Below, in pieces: positions 49,747-57,639 of a stretch of DNA of 64,000 nucleotides. The first letter of the stretch is position 1. Each line of letters opens with the position of its first letter. The translations under genes and the position numbers were made by a program. The notes below the pieces were generated by a model. That model had not been told where the DNA came from. It did no database searches and saw nothing but the letters and a program-made list of their open reading frames with translations. The stretch is from DASUCS01 sp041166745 (GTDB lineage Bacteria; Actinomycetota; Acidimicrobiia; Acidimicrobiales; JACDCH01), in assembly GCA_041166745.1 (NCBI GenBank), contig JBEEGH010000006.1, positions 124,001-188,000 on the forward strand. The letters are read 5' to 3'.

Positions 49747-51128
49747 GCGATCGGCTCGAAACGCGCCGTGAAGTGGCGCAGCGACTTCGGTTGCTCGACG
49801 ATGCGGTAGCCCGGCAACTCCGCTCCACGACTCGCGACCTCGGTGCACACCTCGATCACATAGTCGATGTGGCTCTGCGTGTACGTGCGACGGGGGATCG
49901 CCAACCGGACGAGATCGAGATTGGCGGGATGCTCCGTGCCGTCGGGATGCATCCCGAACATCACCGTCCCGATCTCGCACGCCCGAATGCCGCCGGCCTC
50001 GTACAGCGCGACGGCGAGTGCTTGGCCCGGGTACTGCAGCGCGGGGATGTGCGCGAGCAGCGAACGCGCGTCGATGTACACGGCGTGACCGCCGATCGGT
50101 CGCACGACAGGCACGCCGGCCGTGACGAGGGCATCACCGAGATAGCCGGTCGATCGGATGCGATACCGCAGGTAGTCGTGGTCGACCACCTCGCGGAGTC
50201 CTTGTGCGATGGCCTCGAGGTCGCGGCCGGCGAGACCGCCGTACGTCGGGAACCCCTCGGTCAAGATGAGCAGGTTGCGGCAGCGCTCGGCGATGTCGTC
50301 GTCGTGGAGGGCGAGCCAGCCTCCGATGTTGGCAAGACCGTCCTTCTTGGCGCTCATCGTCATGCCGTCGGCGAGCGCGGCCATCTCCTGCACGATCTCG
50401 CGCACGCTTCGATCTTCGTTCCCCGGCTCACGCTCCTTGATGAACCACGCGTTCTCGGCAAAGCGGCACGCGTCGAGGAACAGCGGCACTCCGAAGCGAT
50501 CGCACAGCGCACGGACGCCGCGCAGGTTCTCCAGCGAAACGGGCTGACCGCCACCCGAGTTGTTGGTCACGGTCACGAACACGACCGGAACGTCCGCGTG
50601 GCGTGCGCTGAGCAGCGACTCGAGGCCGCCGAGGTCCATGTTGCCTTTGAACGGATGCAGCGTTGCCGGGTCGAGGCCCTCGGCGATCACGAGGTCGACA
50701 GCCTCCGCGCCGGTGGCTTCTACGTTCGCTCGCGTGGTGTCGAAGTGCGTGTTGTTCGGAACGATCTTTCCCGGTCCGCCGATCACGCCGAACAAGATCT
50801 TCTCGGCGGCGCGGCCTTGGTGTGTCGGGATCACATGCCGGAACGGGAACAGGTCCTGGACGCTCTCGAGGAACCGGAACCACGAGGGCGACCCGGCGTA
50901 GCTCTCGTCGCCGCGCTGGATGCCGGCCCATTGGTCCCGCGACATGGCTCCGGTACCTGAGTCGGTCAACAGATCGATCAGCACGTCGTCGGAGTGGATG
51001 CTGAACAGGTTGAAGCCGGCCTCGCGCAACGCCCGTTGGCGCGCCTCGACCGTGGTCATCTTGAGCGGCTCCACGGAGTGGATCCGGAACGGCTCGATGA
51101 TCGTCTGGAACGCCATACGACCGATCAT
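49743..51128 (-). CDS. Tryptophanase / tyrosine phenol-lyase-family beta-eliminating lyase
   Basis: A 461-residue PLP enzyme. RDQWAGIQRGDESYAGSPSWFRFLESVQDLFPFRHVIPTHQGRAAEKILF is the family start block, NNTHFDTTRANVEATGAEAVDLV the second, and the PLP lysine is expected at K262 (MSAKKDGLANIGG). The GGLAGRDLEAIAQGLRE segment is closer to tyrosine phenol-lyase and the ACEIGTV and IPRRTYTQSH segments to tryptophanase, so the exact substrate (Trp, Tyr or another beta-substituted amino acid) is undecided. The start may be 51128 or 51116. It overlaps the VOC gene by four bases. Confidence 0.9.
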   Translation of the reverse strand: MIGRMAFQTIIEPFRIHSVEPLKMTTVEARQRALREAGFNLFSIHSDDVLIDLLTDSGTGAMSRDQWAGIQRGDESYAGSPSWFRFLESVQDLFPFRHVIPTHQGRAAEKILFGVIGGPGKIVPNNTHFDTTRANVEATGAEAVDLVIAEGLDPATLHPFKGNMDLGGLESLLSARHADVPVVFVTVTNNSGGGQPVSLENLRGVRALCDRFGVPLFLDACRFAENAWFIKEREPGNEDRSVREIVQEMAALADGMTMSAKKDGLANIGGWLALHDDDIAERCRNLLILTEGFPTYGGLAGRDLEAIAQGLREVVDHDYLRYRIRSTGYLGDALVTAGVPVVRPIGGHAVYIDARSLLAHIPALQYPGQALAVALYEAGGIRACEIGTVMFGMHPDGTEHPANLDLVRLAIPRRTYTQSHIDYVIEVCTEVASRGAELPGYRIVEQPKSLRHFTARFEPIA

Positions 51129-51135
51129 GCCGTGT

Positions 51136-52767
51136 CTACAGCGGCGACCATCCGCCGAAGCCGGATCCGGTCGACGGCCGCACGTCGCGGTAGAGGAGAC
51201 CATCGGTGCCGACGACGAACACGGTGGTCCGGTCGAACGTGCCGAAGGCGTCGGGATCCGACTTCGTCCGGCCTCCCTGGAGCGGTGTCCAGGGCAGCCA
51301 TTGCGCGCCGTTCCACGTGCGGAGATAGACGTTGTCGTCCGTCCCGCGGGCAACGATCTCGTAGCGGTTCGGAGCCGGCGATGCGGACGCGGGGCCGCCG
51401 ACGATCTGTCCGCCGAGCGGCTCCCACCCGGCCCACTGTCCGCCGAAGTAGAGGTGCCACGTCTGGCCGTCGCTGCCCCGGCCCACGATGTCGAGGCGAC
51501 CGCTGCCCCACGACGAAGCATCGGGTCCCGCGGTGAGGTAGCCACCGAGTGGTTCCCATCCTCCCCACGTGAAGCCGTCGTTGCTCCATCGATGCCACAG
51601 CTTGTGGTCGAGCCCGGTGGCGAAGGCGTCGAGCCGGCCAGGGCCCCACGAGACGATCGTCGGCGCGTCGATGATCTGGCCGCCGAGGTCGGCCCAACCG
51701 CCCCAATTCGAGCCGTCGAACGAGCGCGTCCACACGTGGTTGTCGGTCCCCCGGGCGACGACGTCGATCCGCCCGGACCCCCACGTCGCCGCGTCGGGCG
51801 CGCCGACGATCTGACCGCCCAGCGCGGTGATGGACGAGCCGGACCGCTCATGCAGCGAGCCGTCGCCGGCTCGGTAGAAGACGGAGCTCACACCGCCCGC
51901 GTCGACGCCGCCGGGGCCGCTGGTCGCGGGCTCGACGATGACGGCGCGGCCGTCGGGCTGCAGCGCGAAGTTCTGGTTCGTCGTCGCGCATGGCGACACC
52001 GGGAGCCCTGCGCCATAGTCGTTCTCGAACCAATAGGTCGTTCCGTCGGTGAGCTGGAAGCTCAGTGCGTACGACTGATTCGGTTCCAGCTGCGGGACGA
52101 TGAACGAGCCGTCCGCACTGCCGGATTGGGCAATGGCGACGAAACCGAGGATCTGCCCTTGTCCTTCGTTCGCGCGAGAGAACGCGAAGACCGCGCTGAC
52201 GGTCACCGGTGCGCCGTTACGCGTCAGCCGTCCCGCGATGGCGCCGTTGTTCCCGCCCGGGGTGCAACCGAGCGGCAGGAGCAGGTCAACGCCCAGTGTC
52301 ACCGGGACGAGCCGGCGCATCGAGCCGCCGTACCGCGAGTAGTCGGTGGTCGCGACTTGGTTCGACTTGGGGTACGCCTCGGCCCACACCGTCGCGGCGT
52401 TCGCGGGTAGCCCGTCGATCCGCCACGTGTTGGCGTACCGGGTGTCGGTGGGCGGAGCGCCGAAGGCATCCAACTGGAAGCAACACGTGCCGATGCCATT
52501 CACGAGGGTGATGAACGTGTAACCGGACGGTCCGTCGTCACCCGGTTGCTTCGGGCAGCCCGCGGCGTTGATGGGCCGGCCGGCGCTGTCGAACAGGACG
52601 ATGCCGACCATTCCGGACAGACGGCGGGCGTCTTCGCCCATGAAGGCGCCGCCGACGGACTTGTTCTGCGTGGCGCACGTGGCCGCGGACGCTGTCGGTG
52701 CGGGGCCGAACGCGAAGGAGGACAGGAGTGCGGCCGCGATGATCAGAACGGCTGTTACGCGGCGCAT
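51136..52767 (-). CDS. Secreted protein with PLL-type beta-propeller repeats
   Basis: A 543-residue exported protein. The signal peptide is RRVTAVLIIAAALLSSFAFG ending near PTASAAT. The middle (about residues 30-280) is a beta-rich region with a CCF pair and an Ig-like sandwich (VPVTLGVDLLLPLGCTPGGNNGAIAGRLTRNGAPV). From about residue 300 come five or six repeats of a PLL-lectin-like propeller, each with WGSGRIDVVARGTDNHVWTR-type blocks ending in GW. Such propellers bind fucose or other glycans. No enzymatic motif is visible. The gene is eight bases upstream of the lyase gene and may share its transcript. Confidence 0.82.
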   Translation of the reverse strand: MRRVTAVLIIAAALLSSFAFGPAPTASAATCATQNKSVGGAFMGEDARRLSGMVGIVLFDSAGRPINAAGCPKQPGDDGPSGYTFITLVNGIGTCCFQLDAFGAPPTDTRYANTWRIDGLPANAATVWAEAYPKSNQVATTDYSRYGGSMRRLVPVTLGVDLLLPLGCTPGGNNGAIAGRLTRNGAPVTVSAVFAFSRANEGQGQILGFVAIAQSGSADGSFIVPQLEPNQSYALSFQLTDGTTYWFENDYGAGLPVSPCATTNQNFALQPDGRAVIVEPATSGPGGVDAGGVSSVFYRAGDGSLHERSGSSITALGGQIVGAPDAATWGSGRIDVVARGTDNHVWTRSFDGSNWGGWADLGGQIIDAPTIVSWGPGRLDAFATGLDHKLWHRWSNDGFTWGGWEPLGGYLTAGPDASSWGSGRLDIVGRGSDGQTWHLYFGGQWAGWEPLGGQIVGGPASASPAPNRYEIVARGTDDNVYLRTWNGAQWLPWTPLQGGRTKSDPDAFGTFDRTTVFVVGTDGLLYRDVRPSTGSGFGGWSPL

Positions 52768-52816
52768 GGCTGAGGTATCGGCCCTTTGCGACCCGCGGTT
52801 GAGCGCCGGGCCCTGG

Positions 52817-53365
52817 TCACGCGTCGTGCGCGTTCGATGCTTCGAACTGCCGCAGCACCCGATCGAGGTCGTAGGGCTCCTCGAGCCGCGTGTCGGCATC
52901 CCACTGGCTGCGGGGCGTGGCCACGAAGTCGCCGCCGTACACGTGGATCGCTCCCGTGTAGGAACGCAGCGGGTTCGTCACGGAGTGGATGGCGTCGTCC
53001 CCGAGGAGGAGCACGTCGTGTTCGCGCAGCTCCTTGCCGCCGGAATCAGTGAGCGTCTCGCCGTCGCGGCGGAAGAACGCGTTGTCCTCCTGGCCGGCGT
53101 AGATGCCGATGGCAGCCCACATACGGTGGTCGTGCGGCTGCAATCGCATGCCGGGGCCCCACACGACGTTGAGCACCGTGAGCGTGTCGGTGTTGTGCAG
53201 CAAGGTGATGCCGGCGTGATGGTGCTCCAGCGCATTGGCGACAGCCGACGGGTCGGACACGGCTCGCGTCAACACCTCGCGTACCGCTCGACGCGGCTCC
53301 TGCTCGGTCAGCGCGCCCCGGCAGTCCTGCACGAATTCGTCGATGTCGAACACCGCCCCCATCAT
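52817..53365 (-). CDS. Cysteine dioxygenase-like cupin protein
   Basis: A 182-residue cupin. The metal-binding block PHDHRMWAAIGIYAGQEDNAFFRR supplies His78, His80 and an acidic residue, and the third His lies in GDDAIHSVTNP. The overall pattern (AGITLLHNTDTLTVLNVVWGPGM before the cupin motif) is that of the cysteine dioxygenase type I/CDO-like group, which oxidises thiols using iron. The Cys-Tyr crosslink of mammalian enzymes is not evident. An ATG at 53362 is equally plausible. It is divergent from the uncharacterised Cys-motif gene at 53391. Confidence 0.82.
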   Translation of the reverse strand: MMGAVFDIDEFVQDCRGALTEQEPRRAVREVLTRAVSDPSAVANALEHHHAGITLLHNTDTLTVLNVVWGPGMRLQPHDHRMWAAIGIYAGQEDNAFFRRDGETLTDSGGKELREHDVLLLGDDAIHSVTNPLRSYTGAIHVYGGDFVATPRSQWDADTRLEEPYDLDRVLRQFEASNAHDA

Positions 53366-53390
53366 CGCGTGCCGCGATGGTCGGAGAGTG

Positions 53391-54005
53391 ATGCCAGAGT
53401 TCTCGCCCGTGGCTCACCGCAATCGCGTCACTCCGTACGGCGAGATCGTGGCGTCACCGTTGCGCGGCGAGTGGATGGGCAACCGGGGCTGCCTGCACGA
53501 GGGCGTCGACATCGTGCGCCCGTGGAACGGCAAGCGTTGGATCACCTGCGCGCTCGAATTCCGAGGATGGGTGGCGCCGAAATGGGAGAAGGGCCGATGG
53601 ACCCCGCTGTTCTTCCATGACGAGGCGGTTGCACTCGCGGCCGGCCACCGGCCGTGCGCGTTGTGCCGGCATTCCGACTACGTGCGCTACTGCGCGGCGC
53701 TCGGCATGGCGGGCGCGAACGCGATCGACGCGCGCCTGCACGAGGATCGCCTCGACGGGCGGCGCAAGCGGTTGCACGCGATGCCATGGCGGGAGGTACC
53801 CGCGGGCGCCTTCGCGGAGTTCGACGGTGGACCGGCTCTGGTGATGGATGACGGTCTGCGTCAATGGTTCGCGCCGTCTGGCTACGGAGCGACGATCGAG
53901 CGTCCGACTCGCGGCGCGGCCACGGTGATCACACCGATGGCCAGCGTGGCTGTGCTCCGCGCCGGCTACCTGACTCGACAAGACTCGGCGGAGTGCGGAA
54001 GCTGA
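53391..54005 (+). CDS. Uncharacterised protein with a CxxC motif
   Basis: A 204-residue protein that I do not recognise. Features: VAHRNRVTPYGEIVASPLRGEWMGNRGCLHEG at the start, WNGKRWITCALEFRGWVAPKWEKGRW, a compact metal-binding-looking segment HRPCALCRHSDYVRY (about residues 89-103, CxxC plus two His), and a C-terminal beta-rich tail (TVITPMASVAVLRAGY). It has many aromatic residues and no signal peptide. The start ATG has GGAGAG just upstream, and the reading frame overlaps the following amidase gene by 13 bases, so both are genuine. A single CxxC and nearby His could bind one zinc ion. Confidence 0.75.
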   Translation: MPEFSPVAHRNRVTPYGEIVASPLRGEWMGNRGCLHEGVDIVRPWNGKRWITCALEFRGWVAPKWEKGRWTPLFFHDEAVALAAGHRPCALCRHSDYVRYCAALGMAGANAIDARLHEDRLDGRRKRLHAMPWREVPAGAFAEFDGGPALVMDDGLRQWFAPSGYGATIERPTRGAATVITPMASVAVLRAGYLTRQDSAECGS

Positions 54006-54847
54006 CGGTGTTGGTGCTCGTGATTGCCGCCTGTGGTCACAGCACCGCCCCCCGAGCGGCGGTCGCGACCAGCACCACCACAACGGCGTCGACGGGCTCG
54101 ACCACAACAACGTCGGCGTCGACAACTACGACGTCCGCGTCGGCGACGACACTTGCGTCGACCAAGACGACCGCGGTCGCGCCCGGCATCGCGGGCACGG
54201 TGTTCGTGATCGATCCAGGGCACAACGAGGGCAACTCGCGACATACGACAGAGATCAACCAGCAGGTCGACGTTGGCAACGGCACGAAGGCGTGCGACAC
54301 CACCGGCACGTCGACCAACGACGGGTACAGCGAGGCATCGTTCAACACCGATGTCGCCAACCGCGTGGCGATCATCCTTCGAGGGGCGGGCGCCGTCGTT
54401 GTGTTGACGCGCGATGGCTCGACGGCGTGGGGACCATGCATCACCGAGCGGGCCGCCATCGGCAACGACGCGCACGCCGACGCCGCGATCTCGATCCACG
54501 CCGACGGTGGCCCTTCCGGCGGCCGCGGCTTCCATGTGATCGAGCCCCTCCTCGTCGCCGGGTACAACGACAACATCATCGAGCCGAGTGAGCGGCTTGC
54601 GCTTGCTGTTCGCGACTCGTATCGAGCAGCAACGGACTTGCCGTACTCGACCTACGCCGGCGACGACGGAATCGACGCCCGCGACGACTTGGGCGGCCTC
54701 AACCTCTCGAACGTTCCGAAGGTCTTCATCGAGACCGGCAACATGCGCAACGCCGCGGATGCCGGGCTCCTCGAAGACCCGTCCTTCCGTCAGCAGATCG
54801 CGATCGGCATCGCCGACGGCCTGATCAGCTTCGTGAACGCAAGGTAG
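53993..54847 (+). CDS. N-acetylmuramoyl-L-alanine amidase (Amidase_3) lipoprotein
   Basis: A 284-residue exported enzyme. The short signal peptide ends in a lipobox VIAAC (Cys14), followed by a Thr/Ser-rich linker. The catalytic domain begins GTVFVIDPGHNEGN, with the zinc ligand His77 and Glu79, continues with SIHADGGPSGG (second zinc His) and ends with PKVFIETGNMRN, carrying the catalytic Glu. The enzyme cleaves the bond between MurNAc and the peptide stem in peptidoglycan. GTG at 53993 overlaps the previous gene by 13 bases. Anchoring by lipidation places it on the outer face of the cell membrane. Confidence 0.92.
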   Translation: MRKLTVLVLVIAACGHSTAPRAAVATSTTTTASTGSTTTTSASTTTTSASATTLASTKTTAVAPGIAGTVFVIDPGHNEGNSRHTTEINQQVDVGNGTKACDTTGTSTNDGYSEASFNTDVANRVAIILRGAGAVVVLTRDGSTAWGPCITERAAIGNDAHADAAISIHADGGPSGGRGFHVIEPLLVAGYNDNIIEPSERLALAVRDSYRAATDLPYSTYAGDDGIDARDDLGGLNLSNVPKVFIETGNMRNAADAGLLEDPSFRQQIAIGIADGLISFVNAR

Positions 54848-55448
54848 CGACGCCGTCGCCCTCGAGATCGTCGAGCGCGACGTTGCGCCCGGTGAGCGCG
54901 AGGATCAAGGCCTCCGACGGGCCCCGTACGAGCTGCCCCTCGCCGTGCGACCATTCGACGTCGGTGGCCTCGAAGCGCAGACCGGCGAGCCGCTTCTTCT
55001 TCACGAAGCCCTGCGGAGCCTTGGCCAGGAAGTCGAGCACCGCCGTAGCGCGCTCCTTGGGAATCGGCACCGTCTGCCCGAGCGGGCGACGGATGTCTGA
55101 GCCATGGACGGTGAGCTCCGTGAGCGGAGCTTCGGGCCCGAGGAACGGTGGCTTGAAGCGATGTTCGGCGTTGTCGCGCAACGCGGCGGCCAGTTCCTTC
55201 GGAGAGAGCTTTGCGGCTCGGGCCCGCGACAGCTTGTCGTTGGCCTTGTTGAAGCTGAACCCGTTGGCGACGATCGCCGTCAACACCTTCGGCCCTGGCG
55301 TGCTGAGCGGCATCGAGAGATGGGCCGCCACCTCGCGCACCGTCCACTCGCTGCACAGGCTCTGCGTTTGCCATGCCTTGTCGTCGAGTGTGTCGAGGTA
55401 GTCCGCGAGATCGCGGCGGGCCTGCGCGATCTCCCCGTACACGTCCAT
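54825..55448 (-). CDS. DinB-family / maleylpyruvate isomerase-like enzyme
   Basis: A 207-residue protein of the mycothiol-dependent DinB-like group (TIGR03083). QARRDLADYLDTLDDKAWQTQSLCSEWTVREVAAHLSMPLS contains the helical start and the conserved CxxWTVREVAAHL block with a metal-binding His, and LTELTVHGSDIRRPLG the second His segment. It probably uses mycothiol for an isomerisation, transfer or detoxification step; substrate unknown. It overlaps the amidase gene's end by 23 bases and starts only 16 bases from the stop of the upstream F420-type oxidoreductase gene, so the three minus-strand genes here form one transcript. Confidence 0.83.
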   Translation of the reverse strand: MDVYGEIAQARRDLADYLDTLDDKAWQTQSLCSEWTVREVAAHLSMPLSTPGPKVLTAIVANGFSFNKANDKLSRARAAKLSPKELAAALRDNAEHRFKPPFLGPEAPLTELTVHGSDIRRPLGQTVPIPKERATAVLDFLAKAPQGFVKKKRLAGLRFEATDVEWSHGEGQLVRGPSEALILALTGRNVALDDLEGDGVATLRSRS

Positions 55449-55464
55449 GCGCTCGACCGTAGAC

Positions 55465-56493
55465 CTAGAGCGCGGCGGCGCGGCGAGCGACGTCGCCGAA
55501 CCGTTCGAAGGTGTCGTCGTCTGTCTGCGCGCTCATGCCCGCGAGGTACAGCACGGGTTGCACCTCGTGCACCGTGAGCGGTTGGCAGCGATCGGCGATG
55601 CGTTGCGGCAACTCGTCCCACGTGCCCTCGACGATGAAGTGGGCAAGCAGGTCGTCGGAGATGACGGCGGTCATTCCGGCCATGTCGCCGGCCTTCTGTG
55701 CCGCTCGCAATTTGTCGGTGGTGCCTTCGAAGCCGAGTTGATCGAAGATGAACGAGTAGTTCGGCGTCGACCCGTAGAAGCCGACCATCGAACGGCTCAC
55801 CTCACGCCAGCGCGCTCGTTCTTCGTCGGTGTCGCCGACGGCGGTGAACAGCGGTACGTACACGGCGAACGACGCGAGATCCCGACCCGATGCCGCGAGG
55901 TTCGGCAGCAACGTGTCGCGGTAGTACGTCGGTGTGTTGAGCGGGTGCACGTGCACGCCGTCTGCGAGCTCGCCCGTCATGCGCAGCATCCACGGGTTCA
56001 CAGCGGCGACATCGATCGGCGGATCGGGACAGCGCAGCTTTCCCGGCGACCACATGGCCGGTAGCAGCGAGAACTTGTAGTACTTCCCGTCGAACGAGAG
56101 TTGCTCGTCGCCGCGGAAGGCGCGGTAGATCGCACGCAACGCGAGGACGTACTCGCGCATGCGCGGACCCGGCGGATCGAATTCCGATGAGTAGCGCCGC
56201 TCGACGTGCGCCCGCACCTGCGGGCCGATCCCGAGCCGGAACCGGCCCTCGGTCGCGTCGGCCAGCTCCCACGCAACCGAGGCCGTGACCATCGGGCTGC
56301 GCGGGAAGGCAACGGCCACGCCCGTGGCGATGTCGAGGTCCGCGCCGGACAGCGCCGCCGCGGTGCACGCGAGATAGGCGGTGCGCCCGCTCTCGGTGAT
56401 GACGAGCCCGCCGAAGCCGGCGTCCGCACTGCGCCGGGCGAACGCTTGGAACTCCGGCAGCCGCGTGGCCCCGGTCATGACGTGCACCTTCAT
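55465..56493 (-). CDS. F420-dependent LLM-class oxidoreductase
   Basis: A 342-residue luciferase-like monooxygenase (TIGR03617-like). FQAFARRSADAGFGGLVITESGRTAYLACTAAALSGADLDIATGVAVAFPRSPMVTASVAWELADATEGRFRLGIGPQVRAHVERRYSSEFDPPGPRMREYVLALRAIY is written out by the family pattern of TIM-barrel strands; the short key pieces are RFRLGIG and the RMREYV helix, which place F420. Such enzymes reduce or oxidise hydrophobic substrates using F420H2. It overlaps the kinase-like gene by ATGA and is followed after 16 bases by the DinB-family gene, forming a three-gene operon. Confidence 0.88.
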   Translation of the reverse strand: MKVHVMTGATRLPEFQAFARRSADAGFGGLVITESGRTAYLACTAAALSGADLDIATGVAVAFPRSPMVTASVAWELADATEGRFRLGIGPQVRAHVERRYSSEFDPPGPRMREYVLALRAIYRAFRGDEQLSFDGKYYKFSLLPAMWSPGKLRCPDPPIDVAAVNPWMLRMTGELADGVHVHPLNTPTYYRDTLLPNLAASGRDLASFAVYVPLFTAVGDTDEERARWREVSRSMVGFYGSTPNYSFIFDQLGFEGTTDKLRAAQKAGDMAGMTAVISDDLLAHFIVEGTWDELPQRIADRCQPLTVHEVQPVLYLAGMSAQTDDDTFERFGDVARRAAAL

Positions 56494-57524
56494 CCGAGCA
56501 ACTCTTGCAGCAGTCCGATGGAGTCGCAGTCCTCGACGGCACGCGTGGCGCGCTCCATCGCTTCGATCGCCTTCTCCGACGGCTGCCACCGGCTGCCCAC
56601 CGCCGCGGTCGACGTGAACGACACCCACGAGAAGACCGTGAAGAGGCGGTACTGCTGCGCGGCGTGCGCCGGATCGAGCGCGATGCCGTGATCGGCGAGC
56701 GTGTGGCGGTACAGCGAGAGCAGGTCGCCCTCGGTGGCGCGCCGCTCGTCGGTCGTCACCGAATTGGTGAGGTGGTACGCGACGTCGCGCATGCCCGGTG
56801 AGTGGCTGAACATCGCCCAGTCGTAGAAGCCCGTCTTCCCGTTGTCGCTGAACAGGTTGCCGCGGTGTGGATCGCCATGGATCAACGTGCGCTCGCCTTG
56901 GTCCCACAGGTCGAGGATCTCGGCGGTGCGCGTGGCGTACAGCTCGCCGATCGCGCGGAACACGGGCGGCATCTCGTGGGCGAACTGATGGAGGGCGATG
57001 TGGATGAAGTGGCCGGCCGCGGCCGCGGCTGCCGGTCCTTTCCCCCCGCCTTCGCCGAAGCCGGCGCGATCGGGCACCCACGCCAGGTCATCGTCGAAGC
57101 GCGGGCTCTCCCAGAACGCAGCATGCAGCTGGGCGAGCTCCTCGATCGTCGATCTCGGGTCGGAGTCGTACGTGCATCCGGATGCGTCGAGGTCTTCCAG
57201 CACCATCACGTACGCATGACCGTCGGTGGACGCGTGCCAGCAGCGCGGCAGCCGAACCGGCACTTCGGGACCGAGCTCCGCATAGAAGCGCGCCTCCATC
57301 ACGCCGATGCCGGTGAAGTCGAGAAACGCGCGTTGCTTGGTGCTGAACGGGGCCAGCTTGCAGAACAACGTGTCGGGAAGCGCACCTCCCGATACGACCC
57401 GTACCTTCGCCCGTCCTGTCGTTCCGGAATGCGAGTCGATGATCTCGACCGACGTCACGTCTGCTCCGAGCACTTCGCTGAACCACGCCGGCGTCAGCTC
57501 GTCGACCTCGACCGGGATGCTCAC
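56490..57524 (-). CDS. Aminoglycoside phosphotransferase-like kinase family protein
   Basis: A 344-residue protein of the APH/choline-kinase fold. The Brenner motif is TLIHGDPHRGNLF (catalytic Asp), followed by FYDWAMFSHSPGMRD, whose Asp takes the place of the DxD/DFD metal-binding aspartate. AYVMVLEDLDASG is the hinge, and FCKLAPFSTKQRAFLDF contains the likely ATP-binding Lys. It probably phosphorylates a hydroxylated small molecule. It is translationally coupled (ATGA) to the F420-type oxidoreductase, a pairing seen often in actinobacterial catabolic clusters; the actual substrate is unknown. Confidence 0.87.
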   Translation of the reverse strand: MSIPVEVDELTPAWFSEVLGADVTSVEIIDSHSGTTGRAKVRVVSGGALPDTLFCKLAPFSTKQRAFLDFTGIGVMEARFYAELGPEVPVRLPRCWHASTDGHAYVMVLEDLDASGCTYDSDPRSTIEELAQLHAAFWESPRFDDDLAWVPDRAGFGEGGGKGPAAAAAAGHFIHIALHQFAHEMPPVFRAIGELYATRTAEILDLWDQGERTLIHGDPHRGNLFSDNGKTGFYDWAMFSHSPGMRDVAYHLTNSVTTDERRATEGDLLSLYRHTLADHGIALDPAHAAQQYRLFTVFSWVSFTSTAAVGSRWQPSEKAIEAMERATRAVEDCDSIGLLQELLG

Positions 57525-57639
57525 GTCCGCACCTTACGTGCGGGTCTGTGCGCTACAAGGAGGACGTCGATCGGGCCCAAAGCCGCGGGTCTCGACTGCC
57601 GGGCAGGAACGGCACTCGTGGCGCCCGAATCCTTGGGTG

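Noticed and set aside
53542..53787. Minus-strand open frame inside the CxxC protein gene
   Set aside because: Very Arg-rich and without a ribosome binding site; it mirrors the plus-strand coding sequence.
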